A stretch of 64,000 bases of DNA from Edaphochlamys debaryana (Eukaryota; Chlorophyta; Chlorophyceae; Chlamydomonadales), in contig JAEHOE010000059.1 of assembly GCA_016858145.1 (NCBI GenBank), positions 653,656 to 717,655 on the forward strand, in the 5' to 3' direction. This document shows, piece by piece, positions 10,201 through 21,600 of this stretch. The notes below the pieces were generated by a model. It saw only the letters and a program-made list of their open reading frames with translations. It ran no database searches and was not told where the DNA came from. The position numbers and the translations under genes are program-made. Position 1 is the stretch's first letter, and each line of letters opens with the position of its first letter.

Positions 10201-13200
10201 GGAGGGAGGTGTCAGGAGGCGGGGCCTAGAGGGGTGGGGCAGGCGGCAGGGCTGCGCGAGGGCCCACCATGTACCAATCACTGGAGGCCAGCTTTCAATT
10301 ACGTGGCTGGCACACAACGGACCGATCTGGCCACGAACCTCTAGCTCGCCTGCCCCCGGCCCCAACTCCCTCGTCCCACCCTGCCCTTCCCCCCCCGCCA
10401 GGTGAACGGCGTGGTCCGCGCCCACGCCTACACCGTCATGCAGGCGACGCCCGTCAACAGCAACGGCCGGGGGCAGGTGCTGCTGCTGCAGGTGCGGCGG
10501 GCGAACCTCCGGGCGAGCAGGGAGGGGTTGCGTGGATGGTGGCGTAAGGGGCGCAAGCGAGACGCGGGGCAGTGGGGCCGTAAGGGCGCTCGGCCCATGA
10601 CCCCGGGTGCGTGTAACCCCGACCCTCCCTCGCCAGTACCGAGCCTGTGCCCCTCCTCACACCCCTAGGTCCGCAACCCGCACGGCGCGGGCGGTCTGGA
10701 GTGGAACGGCGACTGGAGCGACCGCTCCACGCTGTGGGCCAAGCATCCGGAGGTGGGCCGGGGGAGCCGTGGCGCAGGGAAGGGCATGGGCAGGGCAAGG
10801 GAGCGGGCACCTGGTAGCGCGACGGCACAGAGCACTGGGTGCCGAGAGGACACTGGGTCCGCGGGGGTCCCGGGCCTGGAGGCAGGGCTGGACGACCACA
10901 ACCCAACCCCCACTCCCCCCCAGGTGGCTGCGGCCGTGGCCTACACCCCCCCCGCCTCCGTGGTGGGCGGCGGCCCCTCCACGGACGGCTACTTCTGGAT
11001 GGAGTTCAAGGACTTCATCCAGCACTTCAAGGAGGTCACCTTCTGCTGCGCGTGAGTGCGTCGTTGGGCCGCTGGTTCCCTTGTGTACGGGCATGCGCTA
11101 TGGGCGTGGCACATGGGGGCCGCTTCTCTGCGGTGGTCCTGTCGTGGTCAGGCCCTTGCTTGCTTCAACACCCTCGCCCTCACTCCCAACCTTGCAGCAA
11201 CGGATTCGACTATGTGGAGGAGGAGCAAGCGGGCTGGAGCGAGGTGTTCAACGTGAGGGGGAACAGGGTGTTGGTCTGGGGGCGTCTAAGCGCATGGCGA
11301 GTTCAGTCCGTGCGCGGCGCACGCACCCTTCTCTGATACCACTCAATACCAACCCCAACCCCACGCCCCCCTTCAGGACGCCTCCTTCCCGCACGACCAC
11401 CGCTCCCTGGGGGACTACAAGTTCATATACAACGGCAACCCGCTGGTGGGCTCGCAGCTGGACGAGGTGATCAAATGGTGAGCAGAGGCTTGCGCGCGCT
11501 CCGCGCCAACGTCCTCCTCGCCTTGCCCCGCCCTGCCCCGCCGGCCCCGCCCTGCCCGTGGCCCTGCCCGCCGATCAGGCCTGACCGCCTCAACACGGTA
11601 TCCTTTCTCCGCCTACCCCATGCAAGTCCACCACCCCTGCCCCTGCCGACCTCCGTCCCTTCCCCCTCTTGCCACCAACGCCCATCTAGGCTGCGCCTGA
11701 AGGAGATTGCGGCGCCGGAGCAGTTCCGCCGCGGCACCCGCGGTCTGCGCCTGTTTGCGGGCGGCGGCACGCACCCGGACGACATCGACGGCTCCAGCAG
11801 CGGCCTCATGGTGGCGCTGGCGTGCGTGGCCAACAAGCCGGGCGCCATCGAGGAGGTGGGGGGCTTGTGTGTGTGTGGGAGGGGAGAGGCAGTTGTGGTG
11901 GAAGGGAGATGAAGCGCTGGTTTGGACCTGAAGGCTGCGGGCATTGGGCGGGACAAGGCTGGGTTAGAGGACATCAACAAGGCAAGGCTGGGTCCAGGCT
12001 CGGGTGGTGTTGAGGGGGAGAGCGGGGTTGGTTCAGGGGGTCAAAGGTTCTGAGGTGGTCTGTGGGTTTGTGTGCGGGGAGTTGCAGATCGGCTAGGTGC
12101 AGGGTTCGACCAGGCTAATAAGAGAGCTGTGGAGCCTGGGGCCTCCCTGCATCTGCGGCTCAGCACCTTGGCCCCTTTGCGAACCGTGCCCCTTCCCGGA
12201 CCGCAGATGTTCCTCTCGGGCAAGGAGTACCGCCCGGACGGAGCGTACCAGGTGCGGTGGTGTGCGGGGAAAAGGGGTGTGCAGGGGCGTCGGCCGTGCA
12301 CTTCTCCGGCGCCTGCAGACCCGTGGTTGAGCGAAGGGCTGTTTAGCGATCCCTGTGGTGGGCCAGGAGGCTCGAAGGTCGACGCTTGCCTGTGCCTCCT
12401 CAGGTGAAGCTGTTTGAGCCCAAGTCCGGGGCGGCGTCCATCAAGCCCTTCGACGACGCGTGAGCGGGGTCTAGTTGGTGGGGCCTAGTGAGGAACGGGC
12501 AGGCAGGCGGAGCTTGCCCGAACCGTGCGTGTGACCCGCTGCGTTCGCCTCCACGGCTCGAGGCTGTTTGCATCTATAGAAGACGACCGGGGTGCTGGTA
12601 CTGCGCCTTCCCTGTTTCGCCCCTGGCGCGCAAGCCCTCTTGGCAAACACTTACCTATCACGCGCTCCCTTCCTTACCCCCCTCTCCCCCAGCATTCCCT
12701 GCTTCAACGTCAACCCCATCACCAAGACCAAGATCCTGGGCAACGAGGTGTGGGTGCTGCTGCTGGAGAAGGCCGTGGCGCGCCTGGTGGTGAGAACGGG
12801 GTCCTGTCTTGTGGCTGCCGACGCAATCAGGGGTGTCTGGGCCTGGGAATGAATGCGCTCCATCGCGTCTCTCGCTCTCTGTCTAGTACGGTGCGCTGAG
12901 GTGCCTCATAATAACCGTATGTTGCAGAACGCCCCTCCCCGCCCCTGGATCACCCCTGTCCGCTGTGCCCCCCCCCCCAGGACTCGTACAGCAAGGTGTC
13001 CATGTGGGGGGTGCAGGTGTGCTGGGCGCTGGCCTGCCTCACTGGCGAGTACACGTGCCTCTTCATGTGGGAGGAGGGGCGGAAGGTGAGGCGGCCGCAC
13101 GGGATGCCAGGGTGCGGGAGTGGAGGCTGAGACAGCCGACCGCAGGGTGGCACTTAACCCCGCCCCACACTTGACCCTCGCCGCACGCGACCCACACGCG

Positions 13201-15646
13201 ACCCACGGTCCACGCCCGCCGCTCCCGCCCCCGGCCCAAAGCTCCCGCTCCCCCTCTCCTTCCCCCTATGCATGCTCCGCTCCTTCACCCTCCGCAGAAG
13301 TGGCGGCGGCTGGAGCTGGTGTTCCAGGAGAAGCAGCCCGCATCCTACCGGGCAGAGTACGCCAGCGACGACAAGAGCCTGTTCGACAGCGACGATGTGT
13401 TCCGAGTGCGCAGCGGGGGGGGGGGTATTGGTCTGCAGGGGAGGGAGGAGCGGACCACCAGCACGGAGGGCAAGGTGGCGGCCAGTCCTGGTCCCGGAGT
13501 ACTGCCGGACTTCAGCTCTTCACACGATCTTGCACGCTCCTTTTTCGCCGGTCCGCACATGATTTCGACTCCTCCCTTCCACCCTCCGCCTCAGACGCTC
13601 GCCTCCCAGCTGGCCCTGGGCTGCCTCATGGCCGCCGAGACGGACCGCAACGACGTGGCCTCCGAGGCCACCGGCCTGGCCAAGGCGCGCAACTACAGCC
13701 TGCTAGACGCACGGTGCGGGCGGCCGGAGCCGGCGGAGCGAGTGGGGGCGTGGGCAGTGCGGACAGATGCGCCGGGCGGTAGCGGGAGGCTGGAACTTGC
13801 CGTGCATGCTAAGGCATAGCGGTGTGGTTCGGTACGGAGTGAGATCCTCTTGAGCTTGCCGTACGGTGTCGTACTCCGCAGGCACGTGATGCTGGACGGC
13901 ACGCCCGTACCCTCCACGTCCACGGGGCTGCCTCCCGCGGGCTCCGTACGCCTCCTCAAGGTGGGGCTTGGGTCGAAGGGGCCCAACGGAAAAACACTAT
14001 TGCTGCTGTCGTAATCGCCCCTTGCCCTCGCGACCTTGCCCTTGCTTCTGAGTGTTATTCTCGCCTTAACTGCCGGCTGCCCCCGCAACTACCCTCCCCG
14101 CATGCAGCTCCGCGACCCGGCAAGACAGGTGAGGCCTCTGCCGCTTCATGCTGCACGCAGGGCGCCATGGCCCGGCACAGACCCTCCAGCTGCGCTTTCG
14201 CTGAGCCTCATCCCTGCCTGTGCCTCCTCGACTCCCTCAGAACGAGTGGAAGGGCGAGTGGAGCGACATCTCCGATGCATGGGACCGGAACCCGGCGGTG
14301 AGTACGGGTTGTGAACATCGGCAAGACGCAGCTGCCGGGCCGAGGCCCACGAGAGCAACACCTGGGCGGCATGGCAGTGGCCGTCCCAGGGAACAATCGA
14401 CTCCCCGCCAGCTGCAGCTGCATTGCGCAAAACCCACGGAACAAAGACCGCCCCTCACTGGCCCCGTGCCTGGCACACATGGCACTCCCCCAACTTTCTC
14501 CTCCCTTACCTCGCCCGCGCCCGCGCCGCCCAGGTGGCCTCGGCGCTGGAGTACCGGCGGGAAGCTGACGGCGGCGGCGGCGACCGCGGCTGGGGCTCCC
14601 CCGACGCCACCAGCTCGGGGCGGCGTGACGGGTCGTTCTGGATGCGGTGGGAGGACGTCATGACGTACTTCCGGCAGATCACCGTGTGCGGGAACAGGTG
14701 AGCGTGCAGGAGAGGAAGCACGATCAGGGCAGGGTGGCCGCGGGTAACCCTGATAGAGACATAAGGGCGGGCGGCAGGATCACGCGGTGGCTTTGGGCGG
14801 TAGGGTGAGGCGCTTATGGAGGGGTTTCGTGGCTGGCCGAGAGCTGACGTGGCTCCGCCTGGCCTGGCCTTGCCCCATCAACCCCAGCCTGCGCAACAAC
14901 CCCAAGCCCTGGATGGTGCGGCAAGAAGACGTGGACGCTGCGAGGCGGCGGCTCAAAGAGGCGCGGCGGCAGCAGCAGCTGAGGGCGGAGCAGGTGGGGT
15001 GAGGGCGGGCACGTGGGGCACAACCCGGCGGTCAATACAGCGCAGGAGAGAACCCTGCCCGCCTTGCCGCTGACCGCGCTCCTGTGACCGTCGACCGCAC
15101 CGAGCTAACCGCCAATCCGTACGTCCAACCGCCAACCGCCAACCGCAGGAAGCGCTGGAGGACTCGCTGCACCAGGAGCTGCGGCGGCGGGCGGTGGACC
15201 GCAACGCGGGCCCAGGCGGGCCCGTGGCCTCGCACGTGTTCGCCCAGGCAGCCATGCAGGCCTCCGCCAACATGCCCAAGAGGCTAAGGTCAGCCGGGCC
15301 CGTAAGACCCGGCGCCGCCGCCAACGCCAACGCTGCCCTGGCCGGAGCCGCAGCAGGCGGCGGCGCCGCTGCCGCCGTCAACGGCTTCTCAGCGCCTGCG
15401 GCGGCAGGGCCGGTCGCGCCAGCGCCGGCTGCGCCGCCGCCGGCCCTGGCGCCGCCGCCGGCGGCAGTTGCGGGCACGGCGCCGCCGCCTGCAGGGGATG
15501 CGCCGCAGGGGAACGGCGCGGCAGCGGGGGCGGCAGGGGCAGCGGCGGCGGGCGGGGGGGCGGCGGCGGCGGCAGGGGTGGCGGCGAGCAAGCCCCCTGT
15601 GGTGGTGGTGGAGTACAAGGGGTGCAAGGCGTGTAGCATTATGTGA
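7230..15646 (+). CDS. Tandem calpain cysteine protease: active core, degenerate second core, CaaX C-terminus
   Basis: Twenty-six exons: 7230-7324, 7570-7640, 8008-8108, 8343-8440, 8793-8868, 9167-9283, 9474-9662, 10037-10108, 10402-10491, 10669-10752, 10924-11051, 11198-11252, 11377-11477, 11690-11855, 12207-12251, 12404-12459, 12693-12789, 12981-13085, 13298-13405, 13595-13713, 13882-13960, 14108-14128, 14241-14297, 14534-14697, 14888-14993, 15149-15646. They give 965 residues plus an unplaced N-terminus. Core 1 (residues 1-373) has the calpain entry DPDFKPSDESIG, catalytic Cys71 in NQGSVGNCWLLSSL, His281 in AHAYTVM and Asn306 in RNPHG, ending at GYFWMEFKDF. Core 2 (393-764) repeats this order but lacks all three residues. 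Then come a charged helix (765-830), an Ala/Pro-rich linker and the terminus CKACSIM. There is no calpain C2-like domain or EF-hand. The expected role is limited intracellular proteolysis, probably at a membrane. Confidence 0.85.
8008..11051 (+). other. Calpain catalytic domain 1 (predicted active)
   Basis: The nucleophile Cys codon is TGC at 8052-8054, within the QGxxGxCW motif. The His codon is CAC at 10423-10425 and the Asn codon AAC at 10675-10677, followed by NGDWSD (family EWxGxWSD). The supporting blocks VTVDDN-IPVW, NEAWVLLLEKAMAKYLGSY and GGMASWALETLTG match the calpain PC1 and PC2 subdomains in order. RNPHG in place of the common RNPWG is a mild variation. Known calpains need calcium for PC1/PC2 alignment; whether this one does cannot be told. 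Confidence 0.85.
11377..14697 (+). other. Degenerate calpain-like domain 2 (pseudoprotease)
   Basis: Homology to domain 1 is clear from the ordered blocks: a DASFPHDHRSLG entry, LACVANKPGAIEE, NEVWVLLLEKAVARL, NEWKGEWSD and GSFWMRWEDV. Several introns fall at matching places in the two copies. Where domain 1 has INQGSVGNCWLL, domain 2 has IDGSSSGLM, with residues deleted and no Cys. The His position is Arg (codon 13688-13690, in ARNYSLL), and RNP has become RDP (Asp codon 14114-14116). It cannot be a cysteine protease. A role in folding, substrate choice or inhibition of domain 1 is inferred. Confidence 0.82.
15635..15646 (+). other. CaaX prenylation signal at the calpain C-terminus
   Basis: The last four residues before the TGA are CSIM. 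C-aliphatic-aliphatic-X with X = Met is a preferred substrate of protein farnesyltransferase. Two further cysteines/lysines just upstream (KGCKAC) could add palmitoylation or basic-patch binding. Membrane anchoring follows from the known rule, not from direct evidence. Confidence 0.65.
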
Positions 15647-18493
15647 ACAGATCCGTCCTAGATTAGAGAGGGTGCTGCAAAGCGCTACTCGAGCTACTCG
15701 TGGTCACCCTAGGACGTGCGGTTGGATCTTCCTCGGGAGTAACTCTATTCACTTGACGGGCTGGCCGGTAATCCAGAACCATAGGTGACGTAAATTGCAT
15801 GTGGGGCGTGCGGAGCGAACAGCGTGTCCCAGGTATTATGGTCCCTCCCTGTATGTGATGCGGATTGAACGCTCTGTGAGTGCCCGGGATACGCTTTGGG
15901 CCCGTCCCTTACGTGATCTTGCGAGCAGTACATGTCTTTACCTGGAAGAACGCTATGGGGCTTGACGGGCGCTGCGGACGTGACTGAGCTGCGGGGGGGG
16001 GGGAGTGCGCTCATGCGCTGGAGCCTTGAGGGGCGCGCAACCGTCAAGGCGACGGCACATGCACCGTGTTGTCTGGCGCTTCGATGATTACCGGTTCGTG
16101 TGGACGGGGGGCCAGGCCAGCAGTGCGCAGTGTCTACAGAATGTGCTGGAGAGGGCTCGATCTGTCGTTGAGTGTAGAGGCGTCACGTACGTTGCCCTGA
16201 GAGGTGAGGGTAAGAGGAGGCGGAGGAGCGGGGCGCTGGTGCGTCTGCGCAGGGGGGCCTTCATCACGCCCGTGGCAGAGGACGCGGAGGGCGAGGCCCT
16301 GGCACTGCGGCCCTCGGTCAAGGAGCCCGGAGAGGCCGCCTCAACAGGCGAGGACACCGCGGGCAGCGAGCTCGCACAAGCCATGCGGAACACCCGAAGC
16401 CAGCAGCCCGAACTGGACAAGCTTCATTCGGTCGTGCCACCCGCAGCAGGCCCTTGCGTGGCCTCCCTGCCGAGCGCCTTGCGGGCAACCTGGTACTTCA
16501 AGGCGGCTATGCCCTAGGGCTGCAGAGCCCCGCGTCCGGCGCCTGCCCCGCCGGCGGCCCAGGGCCGTCCTGCAAGCCGCCGCTGCCGCAGCCTCCGGGG
16601 GCGGTGGCCATCAACATGTATGATTTCTGGGGAGAGCTGCGGCGCGAAGTCGCTTTCCACGTCTGTGCGCTCTTCGATGGATGCATCGTACACCGCGTCG
16701 GCCAGAAAACTCATCATGGGAGCGAGATCCGGTATCGGGTCCAGAGTGACGAGCATCACGACGGGCGCTAGCGTGTCGCTGAAGGGTGTGGCGGCTGGTC
16801 CACCGCTCGAGGCCGCAGTGACGGAACGGCTGCGGGCCCCCGAGGTAGGGGCAGTCCGACGCAGGGAAGCGAGTGGACTGGCACGGGCGCTGGCGCGCCT
16901 TCTTGCGTGCGGCGTCCCAAGCTCGCCTCACGGAAGGTAGGCGCACGAGGGTCTGTAGGCATGCACATGCCTTGACGCTTCGGGGAGCGGGCATGCCGCT
17001 GCGTGCTGGCCTTTCGACCGCCGTGACTCCAAACGGTAAATGGAGGATACGAACCTGCGTGGATAAGGATGGGCTGCCGTGTTCCATGTCACTCTGTAGA
17101 GCCGTACGTCAAGTGTTTGGCAATTAGGTAGACCTTGCTCTTCCCGGGAGGAAATGGCAGCTGGCAGGATTAGAAGATACCGCTGTACGGTGAGCTGTGC
17201 GGATTCACCTTGATCCGGGCGGGTCTGTGGCATCTGCCATGCGTCGTGTGGCACTGGCTCCACTGTGAAGAGCGCGACAGATGCTGGCCGAGGTGCATAA
17301 GCTAGTGTTGAACAGAATGCCGTTAGGACGCATGCATGCATGCACTTATTGTAGCGAATCCACTCTGCGGCGGTGGTTGTGCCGCCTAGCTCAGGGTCGC
17401 TCAGGGGTCTCGGATTTCTAGGACCGGGCGTGCGTGCGACAGGGATTCCCCTCCCGAGGCCGAGCCAGTATGGGGCCTCATCCACTTAAAGGTACTGCCA
17501 TGATGCCATGGGAAGATTTGGGAAGTTTATGTTTAGCAATAGTGGCGGCAGCTAGCGGACCTCAACTTCCGCTGAGCAGGTCCTTGACTTCTGGTCGCTT
17601 TACCGGTCGTACCAAAATCCATTCTATTGCTGTCAAGACTAGACAGAAGGCCCGTCGTGGGCTAGGCAGGATGGAGGTGAACGCGCCCAGCCCTTGCGGA
17701 TGCCTGGAGGGAATGCCGGGACGGTCGACGGTGTGACATGCCAAGGGCCAGTCGGAGGTCAGGTCAGGCCTGGTCAGGCGGGTCAGTGCGGCCTGTGCGA
17801 GCCTCCCGCCCGAACTGCCCACTTATACCTTGCTTTCCACCCTGCCACGGCCGCTTGTGTGCCGCGTGTGCGGGATTGCGGCCTTGCGGGTGGCGTAGTA
17901 CTCAAGCAAGCATTACGGGGAGTAGTGGCGTGGAGAGGCGGGTGGCGAACACGTGCACTACTGGTTCGTGGGAGAGGGTGTGCCCAGTCATAACATGTGC
18001 GTTCGGGCCAGGCGGGCCGGCGAATTCTGACGACGGCTCGAGTGTTTAGGGGGCGGAGGCCCGGCGGGGCGGAGGCCCGGTGGAGGCCTGGATGGGTCGG
18101 GACGGGAGATGTGCAACGACACCTCTGTCGTAGAAACGAGGCCGCCCTGTCAGTAACGCCGGCTCCTTGAGGTGACCTACTTGCTACCAGGGCTTGACTT
18201 TGTCTCCGCAGTGCAAAGGTGGGGAAACGGCGCTGCTTCGGGCCGACGGCAGTTGGTGGGGTAGGGCGCGCCGTGCATGAGTCGCTAGCTCAAGGCGCAA
18301 GTAGTATCCTCCCTTGCGTTCTTGTCTGTGTCTGCGTAACAGTAGAAACGGCCGGGCCCAGCAGGTCGGTCCATGGCTAGGCGCCTTGGACGACGACTTG
18401 TCCCGTAGCGTGTTGAATTTAGCAGTAGACAGGACTTGAAGGCTTCGCGGGTATACCTTTGGTCCAGCGCTTTGGTGGTCGGGCCGATGACTG
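15647..18493. other. Long intergenic region with weak unassigned candidate exons
   Basis: No canonical TGTAA was found close behind the calpain stop. On the minus strand, frames at 16928-17485 and 16514-16778 have non-biased composition; the latter follows a good acceptor (CCCTTCAG) and reads VVMLVTLDPIPDLAPMMSFL then DAVYDASIEERTD. A plus-strand frame at 16005-16517 overlaps the same area. None has a recognised homologue and no complete model could be built. At 18044-18085 a short GGCGGAGGCCCGG motif is duplicated. There may be one undetected gene on the minus strand between 16.1 and 17.5 kb. Confidence 0.25.
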
Positions 18494-18507
18494 TTTATAT
18501 ATATATC
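18494..18507 (+). promoter_or_regulatory. AT-rich TATA-like tract upstream of the pseudokinase
   Basis: TTTATATATATATC stands out in very GC-rich surroundings and sits about 135 bp before the proposed start codon. It could be a TATA box or simply a short AT microsatellite. Confidence 0.3.
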
Positions 18508-18640
18508 TCCTTATGTCCGCCGATTGCCCGCACGTCAACAGGCCCGACCCTGCAGTCATGTCCAAATGTCCGCAATAACTAACAGCTGCAAAAACAGAAT
18601 AGGTATTACCGCAAAGTAGCCGCGAGCTCGCGCTTAGGAA

Positions 18641-21600
18641 ATGGGCCTGCGAGCCCTGCTGCCCTGCTTGCTACCTGGAGACCGAGAGGACCCCTTTGAG
18701 CAGCCATCAGCACACGTCACAAGCAAGCTCGCAGGCTCTACCTGCATATCTGGCGCTCGGAATCGTCCGGCGACCCGAAACTCTCTCGACAACGATGAGC
18801 AGCTGTCTAGTGCGGAGTTGACATCGCTTGGGCTTGTCGGCCTTCTCGGGGCCACGCGGCTAGCGGGGCTAGTCAGCGCGGGCGAGAATCACGCGACGTT
18901 TAGGGCGCTGCTCCGCGACCGGCCCTGCGTCCTCAAGTTTGAGGTAGGCAGAAATCGCTCTGAGGGAGTTACACTTGTTTCGCGTTTTGCCAGCCGCGAG
19001 CGTGTCTGGCACGTGACACGCGGTGCGGCACCCAGGGAGATGGGGGACGGGGGGACGGGGGCACCGCCTTGCTACCAATAGGAGTTACAAAACTGCTGCC
19101 GATCCACCACGCCCCAGGTGTGCAAATGACCCCCGGGACGCATCGCGCACCGCGCTAGCTAGCCAAATGCCAAGTCAAATGCCCCTCCTATCCGGACGAT
19201 CCCCGCATCTCCTCACCGTACGCTGGACCCATCCCGCAAACACGCAGGTCGGAGCCAGCTCGCTGGTCGCGACGGCCATCGCTTCCGCCCCAGCGCACCC
19301 CCACATCTGCCGCGCGGCCGCCGTCGTACTCAGCCTGACGGAGGCTGACCTGGAGCCCTCGTCCCACTGCGGCGCCTTGGCCGCATCCCACTCCCGCTGT
19401 GATGAGAGATCAGCTGACTGGGAGGCCCCAAACTCAAGTTCCGTTGATGTGCGCTCCTTGCCCTCTTCGCCCGTGTCTCGCTCGGCGCCAGCTCAGCCTG
19501 GCGCGGGCGCCTTAGTCGCCCGCCCCCTGAGTTTGCGCCTCCTCCGTTTCGTCAGCGCTGCTGGGTGTCGTGAGGGGAATGCAACCAGGCCGCTCGAGGT
19601 CCTGCCCTTCAAGAGCCCAGGTGGGCGTGCTGCCATGTGTTAGTCATGGGACGGGAATAGTAGGTTTGTACCCTAAAAGGGCTATAAATCCCGCCGCCCA
19701 TGGGAGGGTTTCCGTTTCCATCAGTCGAAGCGTTTTGGGCACGCACAAGTCATCACCCAGCCATTGTTTGCTTGGCGTGCTTGCAGTCGATGGCCCGGTC
19801 GCGGCCCTGCGCCAGTCCAACGCTGGGACGGATGCCAGCTCGGACGGCTCAGCAGCGGCGGCGGCCCGCTCGCAGGGGCAGCCGCGCAGCCCCAGCAAGG
19901 GCCTCCCGAGGCTCCCCGACGGCTTGACCCTGGCTTGCGGCGGCGCCACCTCGCCCCCGGCATCGGCATCGCGTGGCTTTCCCGTCGCCTCCGGTGCTAC
20001 ATCGCGGCAGCGCCCCTGGAGCGCCACCATCCCACGACCCGGAACGCCGGACATCGCAGCCCTCGACGCCCCGCCCCTGCCGCCTGCTTCCAACGGCGGC
20101 GGCAGCCGCCCACTCTCGTGCCTGGGCCTCGTTTGCGAGGCCCCCCGGCCGCAGTCCTGCAGCCTGGACTCCCAGCTGTGGGCGGCCGCTTCCCCGACCG
20201 CGGGCGGAGGCGCGGGCGCGGGGCCAGAGATGCAGCTGCTGTCGCGGAGCGAGGGCGTGGCGCTGGTCCTGCAGTGGCTGAGGAGCATCGGCGCCAGGCC
20301 GGGCGGGGAGCTGTGCGTGGTCGTGAGCGAGTGGTGGGTGCAGCTGTCGTCCGCAGGGTTTTGGGGTCTTGGGCTTCGGCATCATCCGATCTCGCCATGC
20401 CTGCTTCGTTAGCCCATCTCGCCCGTGCTGCGGCCCTCGCCCCTCCCCGAGCAGGTGCGACGACGGCAACCTCCAGCAGCTCATGCTGCCCCCGCGCCGT
20501 GCCCCCTCGCGCGACGCACCGCCGCCGCCACCGTCACGGGCCCAGAGCTGCTCGCCCGGCACCGCCAGCGGCACCGCTGACGGCTTCCTGATCTGGTCCC
20601 CCAGCACGGACCTGTCATTGGGCCCCGCTCCTATGTGCCTGTCAGCGCCCCACGTGACCGCCGCCAGCCGGCCCGCAACCAGCGCCGGCGCGGTGGCGGC
20701 GGCGGCGGCGCCCAGTGCTGGTCCGATTCAAAAGTGGCTGCAGCGACGGGCGGCGCGGATCGCCGCGCTCCGGTGTGCGGTCCAGATTGCTGAGGTGAGG
20801 CCGGGCACAGGGGCACAGGTGGTGATAGCCCTTGGGGGTGGTTGCGCTTGGGCACGGAGAGGGATGGATCAACGGTTACTGCCAGGCTTGCATATGCCAT
20901 TCCCGCCCCTCGCCCTCCCGTCCCCGTGCCACAGGCCCTCGCTGCCCTTCATGCCGCGGGCCTACACGTGCCCGAACTCAACCCCACCTCGGTCCTCTGC
21001 TGCCGCCTCCCCGCGCCCGCCGCTGCCGGCGCCGCAACCGCCTGCGCCGCTGGCCCGCTGGAGGCGCTCATCTCTGCCGCGCCGCTCGGCCGAGCGCTCT
21101 GCAAGCTTGCCGCTTGCGGTCTGGCCTGGCCCAGCAAGGATGAGGCGGAGAACGAGAGCAACCAGGCAAGACGGCTCTCGGGTTTCGTTTGGGGGAGGCT
21201 TCGGGAGCTCACCACACGTCTTCAAGTCCGAAGCCCCCGAACGGCTCGCTGCTAGCTACCCCTGGGACTGGCCTGGCATCCCCTTGTCATTATGGCTGTG
21301 CTCCCTTCTCCCTCCTCGCCGACCCTTTCTACCACCCCAACAGCCCAACCGCGCCGCCCACTCCAGCCCGGCGGTCCTAAGGCGCCCAGCAGGGGGCACG
21401 CGGGGCCCAGGGAGCCACGCCTCCAGCCACCGCTCGGCGAACCTGTCCCTCAACACCTCGGAGTGGGGAGGTGAGTGCCCCCCTACCGGGACGCAGGCTG
21501 GGTCGTGATAATCTAGCAGGCATATTTTTTAGCGTCGTACTCCACCTCACCCACATTGGCACGTTTCACCCCTGCACATAACCGCAGCCATGGCGTACGT

